Positions 14,440 to 21,517 of a stretch of DNA of 26,632 nucleotides are shown here, piece by piece (position 1 is the first letter of the stretch; every line of letters begins with the position of its first letter). A program made the position numbers and the translations under genes. Origin of the DNA: an uncultured Bacilli bacterium (GTDB lineage Bacteria; Bacillota_I; Bacilli_A; RF39; UBA660). Under the pieces are notes generated by a model, which saw only the letters and a list, made by a program, of their open reading frames with translations, searched no databases and was not told the origin of the DNA. Location of the stretch: contig CAKOHW010000012.1 in NCBI GenBank assembly GCA_934086185.1, forward strand, positions 1 to 26,632, in the 5' to 3' direction.

Positions 14440-15372
14440 ATGAACAAAAAAGGTTTTACAATTATTGAAATAATTATATGTATAAGTTTACTTGTAGTAA
14501 TAGGTGTAGGTAGTTTTATAAGTATAAGGGTTATTTCAAAGAAGCAATTAATAGATAAATTAAATATGATAAGTACTAAGGCTAGTGAAGCAGCACAAGT
14601 ATATATAGAAACAAATAAAAATGCATCAAATCAATTATATAATAATAAGAATGGAGTAAGTTTACCATTACAATTATTAGTTAATGAAGGATATCTTAGT
14701 TTAGAAGGAACAAAATTAACAAATAATGATATAAAAAATCAATATGTAGTAACTTTTTTAGGTGGAACTGGAAGTACTGAAAATTGTGAACAAATAACAA
14801 GTACAAATAGTTGGAGTAATAATCAACCAATATATTTATGTATGAATAGTGATGGGACTGGGAGCAATTTAGCTATAATAGATCCATCAAAAGTTTCAAA
14901 TACAAATTCTTCTGTTACAAGTTCATATTATTTTAAAGGTAATCCTGGTGATAATTATGTAGAACATAATGGAGTAAAATATAGAATTTATAAAATAGAT
15001 GGAGATGATTCTTTAACTTTATATAGTGAAGCTGATAATAATTTATCTATTGATAAAGCAACAGTTTCAAAGTATTCTGTTACTGATTCAGATGCTAATA
15101 ATACTTTGAAAGATAACGTAGTTATTTATAATTATAATAATTGTGGTAATTGTTACAGTTATGTATATCGTATAATTGACAATGGGCACGAATTTACTCA
15201 CAATGAAAAAACAATAACAGAGTACACATATATGACATATTATCATTCTAGTTCTAGATATATGTATGCTCCTATTGGTTATTTATATAAAATATCAAAA
15301 TGTGTCAAATTATCAAATGGAGATGGAACAAACAATAATCCATATAAATTAGATAATAGTAAATGTAATTAG
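14440..15372 (+). CDS. Type IV prepilin-like protein with surface-protein module
   Basis: The N-terminus MNKKGFTIIEIIICISLLVV is a prepilin-type signal with Gly-Phe cleavage and Glu5. The 310-aa product then has a helical spine (about 10-60) and a globular region with two Cys pairs (NCEQITSTN...YLC and NCGNCYSY). Residues about 162-198 (SSYYFKGNPGDNYVEHNG, KYRIYKIDGDDSLTLYSE) match a module in the large surface protein at 20231, and the end has DGTNNNPYKL like the GTISNPY tail of that protein. TATGGAGGTCTGTAA precedes the ATG. It probably decorates or forms a pilus-like structure; the partner genes are not in the window. Confidence 0.87.
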   Translation: MNKKGFTIIEIIICISLLVVIGVGSFISIRVISKKQLIDKLNMISTKASEAAQVYIETNKNASNQLYNNKNGVSLPLQLLVNEGYLSLEGTKLTNNDIKNQYVVTFLGGTGSTENCEQITSTNSWSNNQPIYLCMNSDGTGSNLAIIDPSKVSNTNSSVTSSYYFKGNPGDNYVEHNGVKYRIYKIDGDDSLTLYSEADNNLSIDKATVSKYSVTDSDANNTLKDNVVIYNYNNCGNCYSYVYRIIDNGHEFTHNEKTITEYTYMTYYHSSSRYMYAPIGYLYKISKCVKLSNGDGTNNNPYKLDNSKCN

Positions 15373-15406
15373 TAAAAAGTAGGAACGAAATCCTACTTTT
15401 TACTAA
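15369..15406. terminator. Strong 16-bp hairpin after the second prepilin-like gene
   Basis: TTAGTAAAAAGTAGGA (15369-15384) is a perfect complement of TCCTACTTTTTACTAA (15391-15406) around ACGAAA. The T-run is within the stem and little follows it, so it may act as terminator, transcript-stabilising hairpin, or both. Confidence 0.7.
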
Positions 15407-15486
15407 TTTATAAAAACAAAACATTTGTTTACTTTATCTTTTCATTTTAAATATTTTTTGATAAACTATTAAATAGTGGTGATAGT

Positions 15487-17658
15487 ATGAATTATATCAA
15501 AGGAAAATTTAAACAATCTATTTTCAAAAGTGATGCCGGGTATAATGTTGGTTTATTTAAAATTAGTGAAACAAATGATCCAGAAATGGAAGTATTTATT
15601 AAAAAAACAGTAACTTTTACAGGTTATTTTTCAGAATTAAATCAAGATGATACATACATATTCTATGGCTCACTTATATATCACGACAGATATGGATATC
15701 AATACACAGTTAGTACTTATGATAAAGTTATGCCAGAAGGAAAAGATGCTGTAGTAGAATTTCTAACAAGTTCTTTAATTAAAGGCTGTGGAGAAAAAAC
15801 AGCAGAAAAGATTGTAGATATTTTAGGGGATAAAGCAATAGAAAAAATAAAAGATAATATAAATAATTTAGACTTAATACCGAGATTATCTGAGCTAAAA
15901 AAACAGAGCATATATAAATCTATACTAAAATATTATGAATCAAATGAAACTATAATTAAATTAAAAGAATATGGATTTACTATAAAAGATAGTATGAAAC
16001 TAATTAATATATATGGTAATGGTATATTAAATATAGTAGATAATGACATATATAGTTTAGTTAATGAGATTGATTTTAAAACTTTAGACAAAATATACTT
16101 AAATATACATAAAAAAACTACCAATTTACGTATTCTAGCATGTATTGTAGAAACAATGAAAAGATTAACTTTTAAAACAGGAGATACCTACAGCTATAAA
16201 GATGAAATAATAAAATGTTTATATGATGAATTTAATATAATGATAGATAGCAATGATTATTTTGTAATGCTAAATAATGAATATAAAATTGTAGTCCAAG
16301 ATAATAAATATTATTTAAAAGAGTATTATGATTCTGAATATTCTATTGCTAAAAAACTAAATAAAATTAATATTAAAGAAGAAACAAAAAATAAAAATAT
16401 AGTTAAATATATTAATGAATTAGAAGAAATAAATAATATAAAATACAATAAAGAGCAAATTGAAGCAATAACTTCTATAGTAGACAATAATGTGATATTA
16501 ATTACTGGCGGACCAGGGACAGGTAAGACTACAATAATAAAAGGAATATTAGAATTATATAAAAAACTAAATAAATTATCAGATGATGGTGTAAATAGAA
16601 AAGTAGCCCTTATCGCTCCAACAGGACGTGCTAGCAAAAGAATGAGTGAAACAACTGGTTATGGTGCATCAACAATACATAGATTCTTAAAATGGAATAA
16701 AGAAAATGATACATTTGGAATAAACGAATTCAATAAAACAAACGAAGAATTAATTATAGTTGATGAAACAAGTATGATTGATACTTTATTATTTGATAGT
16801 TTATTAAAAGGAATAAAAAATAATGTTAAATTAGTATTAGTAGGTGATGAATTTCAACTTCCTAGTGTATCTCCAGGTTTAGTATTAAATGATTTAATTA
16901 ATTCAAAAAAATTTAAACATATAAGATTAACTAACATTTATAGACAAAGTGAAGATTCATATATACCAATACTTGCTAATGAAATAAAAAATAAATGCTT
17001 AACAGATTACTTAGATAAAAAAGATGATTACAATTTTATTGAATGTAACACAAGAAATATAAAAAATATTGTTATGGATATTGCAAAAAAATCTTTAGAA
17101 AAAGGATTGAATGAAAATAATTTACAAATACTTGCCCCAATGTACAAAGGAGAAATTGGTATAGATAATTTAAATATTAATTTACAAAATATTTTTAATC
17201 CACACAAAGATGATTTAAAAAGTATATCTTTAGGTAATATTATTTATAGAATAAATGATAAAATATTAAATTTAGTTAATGATGTAGATAAAGGTATATA
17301 TAATGGTGATATAGGATATATATATGATATTGATATAAATAGTAAAAGTGATTTTTTAAGGGTAGATTTTGAAGGTAATATAGTATCTTTTAAAAAAGAA
17401 GAATTAAATACTATTAAACATGCTTATGCAATAAGTATTCATAAGTCACAAGGTAGTGAATTTGATCATGTTATTTTACCTATTTCAAAAACGTATAACA
17501 AAATGTTATATAACAAATTAATATATACTGCTATTTCACGTGCTAAAAAAAGTTTAATTATAATAGGTAGTAAAGAAGCATTTATATATTCAATAGAAAA
17601 TGATTATAGTATAAGTAGGAAAACTAATCTTACTAACATATTAATGAATAAAAATTAA
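15487..17658 (+). CDS. recD2: RecD-like ATP-dependent DNA helicase (RecD2/YrrC)
   Basis: RecD2 is a 5'-3' SF1B helicase found in bacteria lacking an associated RecBC, with roles in replication fork and repair transactions. The 723-aa protein shows the N-terminal OB-like domain (GKFKQSIFKSDAGYNVGLFK, FTGYFSEL), helix-hairpin-helix repeats (about 95-200), then the helicase core: Walker A ITGGPGTGKTTII (about 339-351), GRASKRMSE and STIHRFL, DEXX box IIVDETSM (about 422-430), GDEFQLPSV, and the C-terminal HAYAISIHKSQGSEFD and YTAISRAKKSLII motifs. Start codon follows TAGTGGTGATAGT. Its length fits RecD2 rather than the shorter RecD. Confidence 0.95.
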   Translation: MNYIKGKFKQSIFKSDAGYNVGLFKISETNDPEMEVFIKKTVTFTGYFSELNQDDTYIFYGSLIYHDRYGYQYTVSTYDKVMPEGKDAVVEFLTSSLIKGCGEKTAEKIVDILGDKAIEKIKDNINNLDLIPRLSELKKQSIYKSILKYYESNETIIKLKEYGFTIKDSMKLINIYGNGILNIVDNDIYSLVNEIDFKTLDKIYLNIHKKTTNLRILACIVETMKRLTFKTGDTYSYKDEIIKCLYDEFNIMIDSNDYFVMLNNEYKIVVQDNKYYLKEYYDSEYSIAKKLNKINIKEETKNKNIVKYINELEEINNIKYNKEQIEAITSIVDNNVILITGGPGTGKTTIIKGILELYKKLNKLSDDGVNRKVALIAPTGRASKRMSETTGYGASTIHRFLKWNKENDTFGINEFNKTNEELIIVDETSMIDTLLFDSLLKGIKNNVKLVLVGDEFQLPSVSPGLVLNDLINSKKFKHIRLTNIYRQSEDSYIPILANEIKNKCLTDYLDKKDDYNFIECNTRNIKNIVMDIAKKSLEKGLNENNLQILAPMYKGEIGIDNLNINLQNIFNPHKDDLKSISLGNIIYRINDKILNLVNDVDKGIYNGDIGYIYDIDINSKSDFLRVDFEGNIVSFKKEELNTIKHAYAISIHKSQGSEFDHVILPISKTYNKMLYNKLIYTAISRAKKSLIIIGSKEAFIYSIENDYSISRKTNLTNILMNKN

Positions 17659-17694
17659 ATAAATATATCATAATAATACTAAAGGAGAGATATT

Positions 17695-17826
17695 ATGAAG
17701 ACTTTTGGTAAAACTATGATGGTAATGGGATTATTATCTGTTAGTGGAGTAGGTACATACTATTACTTAAAAAATAATAAAAAAGCATTAAATAAAATTA
17801 AAAATATGTATAATAATATGAAGTAA
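17695..17826 (+). CDS. Small single-pass membrane protein, 43 aa
   Basis: A short ORF with a strong ribosome site (AAAGGAGAG, 7-8 bases before ATG) and an immediate strong terminator, so it is very likely translated. The peptide begins MKTFGKTMMV, continues with a hydrophobic/glycine segment (GLLSVSGVGTYYYL, about 12-25) and ends in a basic helix rich in Lys and Asn. The layout is like small YtxH-type or other stress-associated membrane peptides, but no family is recognised. It lies 36 bases after recD2 and may be cotranscribed. Confidence 0.7.
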   Translation: MKTFGKTMMVMGLLSVSGVGTYYYLKNNKKALNKIKNMYNNMK

Positions 17827-17860
17827 TACACTATTTATTAATATAGTGTATTTTATTTTT
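17825..17860 (+). terminator. Intrinsic terminator after the 43-aa gene
   Basis: AATACACTAT (17825-17834) and ATAGTGTATT (17843-17852), followed by a T-rich tail to 17860. Confidence 0.8.
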
Positions 17861-17912
17861 TATATATATTTTCTATTGCAATGAAAATTTATTATAAAAT
17901 ATTTATTATTCA

Positions 17913-17921
17913 TGATATAAT
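17913..17921 (+). promoter_or_regulatory. Extended -10 promoter of proS
   Basis: TGA-TATAAT (TATAAT at 17916-17921), 25 bases before the proS start. No T-box antiterminator or other leader fits in the short region after the preceding terminator. Confidence 0.5.
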
Positions 17922-17945
17922 TAATTGTAACGAGGAGAAATATAT

Positions 17946-19373
17946 ATGAAAGATAATAAAAATATTACAAGTAGAGATGTAGATTTTGCTAAATGGTACA
18001 ATGATGTAATAAGAGAAGCAGATTTAGTAGATTATTCAAGTGTAAAAGGAAGTATGATTATAAGACCATACGGCTATGCAATTTGGGAAAATATGGTAAA
18101 TGTACTTGATAAGAAATTTAAAGAAACAGGACATGTTAATGTACAAATGCCTATGTTTATACCAGAATCTTTATTAAATATAGAAAAAGAACATGTAGAA
18201 GGTTTTGCTCCAGAAGTTGCTTGGGTTACGCATGGTGGAAATAATAAATTAGATGAAAGAATGTGTGTACGTCCAACTAGTGAAGTACTATTCTGTGATC
18301 ATTACAAAAAAATAATAAAAAGTTATAGAGATTTACCGCTTTTATATAATCAATGGTGTACAATAGTAAGATGGGAAAAGGAAACAAGACCATTCTTAAG
18401 AAGTAGAGAAATATTATGGCAAGAAGGTCATACTATGCATGCTTCTGAAACTGAAGCAAGAGAAGAAACATTAAGAATGTTAAAAGTATACGAAAATTTT
18501 CAAAAAAATTATTTAGCAATTCCGGTAATTGTAGGTAAAAAAAGTGAAAAAGAAAAATTTGCCGGAGCAGATGAAACTTATACAATTGAAGCTATGATGT
18601 ATAACGGAATAGCACTTCAAAACGGAACAAGTCATTATTTTGGTCAAAACTTTACAAAAGCATTTGATATAAAGTATTTAAATAAAGAAAACAAACTTAT
18701 CTATCCTTATCAAACTAGTTGGGGATGTACAACACGTATGATAGGTGGATTAATAATGGTTCATAGTGACGACTATGGTTTAGTTCTTCCTCCAAATATT
18801 GCTCCAATAAAAGTATCTATTATACCAATCAAAACTACTAATGAAGTTTTAGAAACAGTAAAATATTTTGAAGATGGATTAAAATATAATGATATAACAT
18901 ATATTACGGATAATAGTGATAAATCAGTTGGATTTAAGTATGCAGAATCTGAAGTTAAAGGCTACCCAATTAGAATTGAAATTGGTCCTAGAGATTTAGA
19001 AAATAATAAAGTTGTAATTGTTAGAAGAGATACAAGAGAAAAAATTACTGTAGAAAAATCAGATGCAATAAAAACTATTAAAGATTTATTAATTGAAATT
19101 CAACATAATTTATATGATAGAGCATTAGAAAGACGTAATTCAATGTTATATAATGATGTTAGAAGTTATAGTGAACTATCTGATATAGCAAAAAATAAAC
19201 CAGGATTTGCTTTAGTAAATTGGTGTGGTAACACTGAATGTGAAGATAAAATTAAAGATGATCTAGGTTTAAAATCACGTTGTATGCCAGAAAATATGAG
19301 TGAACCAGACGGTAATTGTGTCGTTTGTGGTAAACCAGCAACAACAAAAATATATTTTGGAAAACAATATTAA
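17946..19373 (+). CDS. proS: Prolyl-tRNA synthetase, archaeal/eukaryotic (ProS type 3) form
   Basis: Charges tRNA-Pro. The 475-aa protein is the short form lacking the roughly 180-residue editing insertion of the usual bacterial enzyme. The class II catalytic motifs are present: motif 2 RWEKETRPFLRSREILWQEG followed by HTMH, the motif 3 region TSWGCTTRMIGGLIM, and GTSHYFGQNF in the active site. The anticodon-binding domain follows (from about 280), then a C-terminal extension with CGNTEC and CVVCGKP, likely a zinc site, ending in the family's typical KIYFGKQY. Ribosome site CGAGGAGAAATATAT. Such ProRS is established in several Firmicutes, Mollicutes and Bacteroidetes and reflects ancient transfer. 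Confidence 0.96.
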   Translation: MKDNKNITSRDVDFAKWYNDVIREADLVDYSSVKGSMIIRPYGYAIWENMVNVLDKKFKETGHVNVQMPMFIPESLLNIEKEHVEGFAPEVAWVTHGGNNKLDERMCVRPTSEVLFCDHYKKIIKSYRDLPLLYNQWCTIVRWEKETRPFLRSREILWQEGHTMHASETEAREETLRMLKVYENFQKNYLAIPVIVGKKSEKEKFAGADETYTIEAMMYNGIALQNGTSHYFGQNFTKAFDIKYLNKENKLIYPYQTSWGCTTRMIGGLIMVHSDDYGLVLPPNIAPIKVSIIPIKTTNEVLETVKYFEDGLKYNDITYITDNSDKSVGFKYAESEVKGYPIRIEIGPRDLENNKVVIVRRDTREKITVEKSDAIKTIKDLLIEIQHNLYDRALERRNSMLYNDVRSYSELSDIAKNKPGFALVNWCGNTECEDKIKDDLGLKSRCMPENMSEPDGNCVVCGKPATTKIYFGKQY

Positions 19374-19384
19374 AAAAGAAAAAT

Positions 19385-19408
19385 GATATCGGTTGATATC
19401 TTTTTTTT
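19385..19408 (+). terminator. Intrinsic terminator after proS
   Basis: GATATC (19385-19390), loop GGTT, GATATC (19395-19400), then eight T (19401-19408). Confidence 0.85.
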
Positions 19409-19428
19409 GTAATGTTTTGTCGAAATGA

Positions 19429-19456
19429 TTGAAATAATAAATTATATGAGTATTAT
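19429..19456 (+). promoter_or_regulatory. Promoter of toxin mRNA, copy 2
   Basis: TTGAAA (19429-19434), 16-base spacer, TATTAT (19451-19456); predicted start about 19463-19465 at GAACATTCATTT. Confidence 0.7.
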
Positions 19457-19486
19457 AACAAATCGAACATTCATTTTTTAGTGCTT

Positions 19487-19515
19487 ACCTCAAACTATTT
19501 AAGTAGTAAAGGGGT
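19487..19515 (+). promoter_or_regulatory. Shine-Dalgarno-masking hairpin of toxin mRNA, copy 2
   Basis: ACCTC (19487-19491) opposite GGGGT (19511-19515), with the inner ACTA/TAGT stem; identical to copy 1. Confidence 0.6.
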
Positions 19516-19523
19516 GTGATAGT

Positions 19524-19601
19524 ATGCGTAATCAAACCCTCGAAAGATTATTAATATTAATCATGTTGAGTACACTAATACTTCTTCTATTCAGGGGGTA
19601 A
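19524..19601 (+). CDS. Putative type I toxin: 25-aa hydrophobic membrane peptide, copy 2
   Basis: Same peptide as at 5408 with Leu instead of Phe at position 6 (MRNQTLER). The hydrophobic helix and Arg-Gly end are unchanged and all other codons are identical. Strong AAAGGGGTG ribosome site 7 bases upstream. The single nonsynonymous change keeps hydrophobicity. Because nucleotide identity extends through noncoding parts, the conservation may reflect recent duplication as well as selection. Confidence 0.7.
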   Translation: MRNQTLERLLILIMLSTLILLLFRG

Positions 19602-19657
19602 AGGTTTATTTAACTGGCACTAGTACATAATGTGTTAATTGCTTTGTTTAATTACAT

Positions 19658-19723
19658 AACAAAAGCACACGAGTACGTGTGCCACCACCAATGGTAGGCA
19701 TTCAAATAAATGAATGTTCTACT
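19658..19723 (-). ncRNA. Predicted antisense (antitoxin) RNA, copy 2
   Basis: About 66 nt, starting near 19723 and ending in the hairpin GCACACG-TACT-CGTGTGC (19682-19665 on the minus strand) plus TTTTGTT. The loop region between the two hairpins differs from copy 1, but both keep ACCA...TGGT arms (ACCAGTTTTTGGT in copy 1, ACCATTGGT in copy 2, minus strand), which suggests structure is maintained. Confidence 0.62.
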
Positions 19724-19729
19724 AAATTA

Positions 19730-19758
19730 AGTATAAAATAAATTTTTAATATTGTAAA
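19730..19758 (-). promoter_or_regulatory. Promoter of the antisense RNA, copy 2
   Basis: Minus strand TTTACA (19758-19753), 17-base spacer, TATACT (19735-19730). Hexamers and spacing equal copy 1; spacer differs. Confidence 0.7.
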
Positions 19759-19833
19759 TGATAAAATGATTTGATAAAATATAACTAGAGTAGAAAAGTA
19801 CTCGGAATTAAAAAATATTTTATAAAAGCACAG

Positions 19834-19902
19834 AATTATATAACCTAATTCTCTCTCGAACAAAAGTTTGACCGAAGGAGTTAATAATTATATAATTTTT
19901 TT
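19834..19902 (+). ncRNA. Structured RNA element ending in a T-run
   Basis: AATTATATAA (19834-19843) pairs perfectly with TTATATAATT (19888-19897). Inside, CTCTCTCG (19851-19858) pairs with CGAAGGAG (19873-19880) at seven of eight positions, or CGAAC (19857-19861) with GTTTG (19866-19870). Seven T follow (19896-19902). A short hairpin GAGTA/TACTC lies upstream near 19785-19805. It may be a terminator with a large head, a small RNA, or a riboswitch-like leader for the broken gene downstream. The ACCGAAGGAG segment recalls the glycine aptamer core, but other required parts are missing. Confidence 0.45.
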
Positions 19903-19976
19903 GTATTTCATCCTTTACTTAATTTTATAAAAATAATTATATGTATAATATAAAATTAGAAAGAAAGAGGTAAAAC

Positions 19977-20083
19977 ATGAACAAAAAATAATTGTTAGTT
20001 TAGCAGGAATAACAATAGTAGATTTAAAATTAGTATATGGAGATGGTACTATTTCAAATACGTACAAAATTTTAGAAAATTAA
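19977..20083 (+). pseudogene. Frameshifted remnant of a small exported protein gene
   Basis: A good ribosome site (GAAAGAGG) precedes ATG at 19977, and TATAAT lies at 19944-19949. The frame stops after MNKK because of a run of six A. One extra A would continue into an open frame (19988-20083) encoding IIVSLAGITIVDLKLVYGDG and a short tail ending at TAA. Start plus continuation look like a signal peptide joined to a piece resembling the IIKVEYSDGTE part of the protein at 6361, so this is probably an internally deleted and frameshifted surface-protein gene. Identity is uncertain. Confidence 0.5.
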
Positions 20084-20177
20084 AATAAATATTATGATAA
20101 CTATTTTATAAATATAATTAAAAATAAAAATTATAATAAAAAACAATAATATTATTTAAATAACACAAAAATAAATA
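20084..20177. other. Intergenic AT-rich stretch
   Basis: Almost pure A/T sequence; no ORF, hairpin or repeat that I can support. It ends at the promoter of the next gene. Confidence 0.4.
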
Positions 20178-20206
20178 TTGAAAAAATACAATAAATATTT
20201 TATACT
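20178..20206 (+). promoter_or_regulatory. Promoter of the 420-aa surface protein
   Basis: TTGAAA (20178-20183), 17-base spacer, TATACT (20201-20206); start predicted about 20213, 18 bases before the ATG. Confidence 0.7.
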
Positions 20207-20230
20207 ATTAAGTAGAAGGTAGGGTATTAT

Positions 20231-21493
20231 ATGAATAGAACAAAAACAATATACTTCTTATCAGCAATAGTATTAATTGTAGGTTGTTTTGCATTAAATT
20301 TAAGTTATAGTTTATTTGTACAAACTGAAGAAAAAGAAGCAGTATCTTCATATGTACCTAGTTTACTTTATTCTCTAAATGATAGTAATGAAACATCTGC
20401 TACATATGAAATATCTGCTAATACTACTAAGCTAATAGTATTAAAAGTAAATAATTTAGGTAATTCTAATATAAAATATCAAATAACAGGAACTATTATA
20501 GATGGAATAAAAGTTGATTTGATAAATAGTGAAGATAATAAATTAAATGGAATTTTAGAAAGTACAAAAAGCAAATATATTTATTTAAATGTTACTAATG
20601 AAACAGAAGAAAATAAAAATATAATATTTAATATGAATGCTAATTATGAAACTTTAAATTTTGATTTAATAGATAGTAACATTAATATAAGCGATAATGA
20701 ATTAGATAAATTAAATGATTTAATTTTAACAAATGCTTTAAGTTCATATAATACTGAAAATCAAGAAACATCTCAATATAATAATGGTGATATTTCATTA
20801 AATAGTATAGAAGATAACTATGGTACATCATACTACTATAAAGGTAATGTAATAGATAATTATATTAATTTCAATGATATGTGTTTTAGAATTGTTAGAA
20901 TACTAGGTAATGGTAATATTAAATTAATTCTTGAAGACGCTAATAATACTTGCGAAAATTTAAACGATACAATTACTAATATATATGAAACTGACAAATT
21001 ATTCTTTGATGACTTTAATAGTGAAAATTTATATAATTTTAAAAATATAACTGATGATAATAAATTATATTTAGTTGATGAAAGTTGGAATAATTTAACT
21101 ACGAAAGATACAAAATATAATGCTTTAGATGAAATACTAACTGAAAGTGATTTAGAAACATGTACAAAAGATAATACATGTGAATACAACTATAATCTAA
21201 ATAAAATTGAAGACTTAAAATTTGAAAATCCAATAAATAGTATATTTGGATCACTTAGTTATAAAGAAGTTAAAATAATAGGTGATAATAGTTACTTAAA
21301 TAATAATAAATTCAATTTAATAGAATTATCAAATTATAAAAATAATATTGATTATAGATATATTTATGAAAATAATAAATTAACTACTGAATTAGTTAGT
21401 ACAAAATATAATTATAGACCTAGTATTGTATTAAATTCTAACATTACTGTCACTGGTAATGGAACAATTTCAAATCCATATATAATAAAATAA
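20231..21493 (+). CDS. Signal-anchored surface protein with YYKGN module, 420 aa
   Basis: The N-terminus (MNRTKTIYFLSAIVLIVGCF) is a signal peptide or anchor. Residues about 65-90 (LKVNNLGNSNIKYQI) form a TasA-like strand motif also seen in the protein at 6361. Residues about 200-240 carry TSYYYKGNVIDNYINFNDM, CFRIVRI and GNGNIKLILEDANN, the same module found in the prepilin-like protein at 14440. The extreme C-terminus GNGTISNPYII also matches that protein. A conserved Cys pair (about 219/238) and CTKDNTCEYN suggest disulfides. It is probably an adhesin or envelope protein; there is no catalytic or sortase motif. Ribosome site GAAGGTAGGG. It is convergent with mgtE. Confidence 0.82.
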   Translation: MNRTKTIYFLSAIVLIVGCFALNLSYSLFVQTEEKEAVSSYVPSLLYSLNDSNETSATYEISANTTKLIVLKVNNLGNSNIKYQITGTIIDGIKVDLINSEDNKLNGILESTKSKYIYLNVTNETEENKNIIFNMNANYETLNFDLIDSNINISDNELDKLNDLILTNALSSYNTENQETSQYNNGDISLNSIEDNYGTSYYYKGNVIDNYINFNDMCFRIVRILGNGNIKLILEDANNTCENLNDTITNIYETDKLFFDDFNSENLYNFKNITDDNKLYLVDESWNNLTTKDTKYNALDEILTESDLETCTKDNTCEYNYNLNKIEDLKFENPINSIFGSLSYKEVKIIGDNSYLNNNKFNLIELSNYKNNIDYRYIYENNKLTTELVSTKYNYRPSIVLNSNITVTGNGTISNPYIIK

Positions 21494-21517
21494 AGGTTCA
21501 CATTAATGAACCTTTTT
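21492..21517. terminator. Bidirectional intrinsic terminator between the surface protein and mgtE
   Basis: AAAGGTTCA (21492-21500) and TGAACCTTT (21507-21515), T-run on the + side (21513-21517) and TTTATTTTATT on the minus side, so it can serve both convergent genes. Confidence 0.8.

Larger units (their letters stand above)
19465..19719 (+). promoter_or_regulatory. Long-range fold-back element of toxin mRNA, copy 2
   Basis: GAACATTCATTT (19465-19476) and its exact reverse complement AAATGAATGTTC (19708-19719), as in copy 1. Confidence 0.6.
19414..19735. repeat. 322-bp dispersed repeat, copy 2 (type I toxin-antitoxin-like locus)
   Basis: Same unit as 5299-5620, in the same orientation and likewise just downstream of a terminator. 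The peptide region, SD hairpin, fold-back arms, terminator stem and promoter hexamers are conserved. Differences cluster in promoter spacers and loops. Confidence 0.9.

Noticed and set aside
17861..17945. T-box leader upstream of proS
   Set aside because: Only about 85 bases, with no T-box sequence and no antiterminator/terminator pair.
19860..19890. Glycine riboswitch, from ACCGAAGGAG
   Set aside because: The other conserved aptamer pieces and the tandem arrangement are absent.
19977..19990. Programmed -1 frameshift at AAAAAA
   Set aside because: The heptamer is preceded by C and does not fit X-XXY-YYZ, no stimulatory structure is seen, and the product would be only 35 aa.
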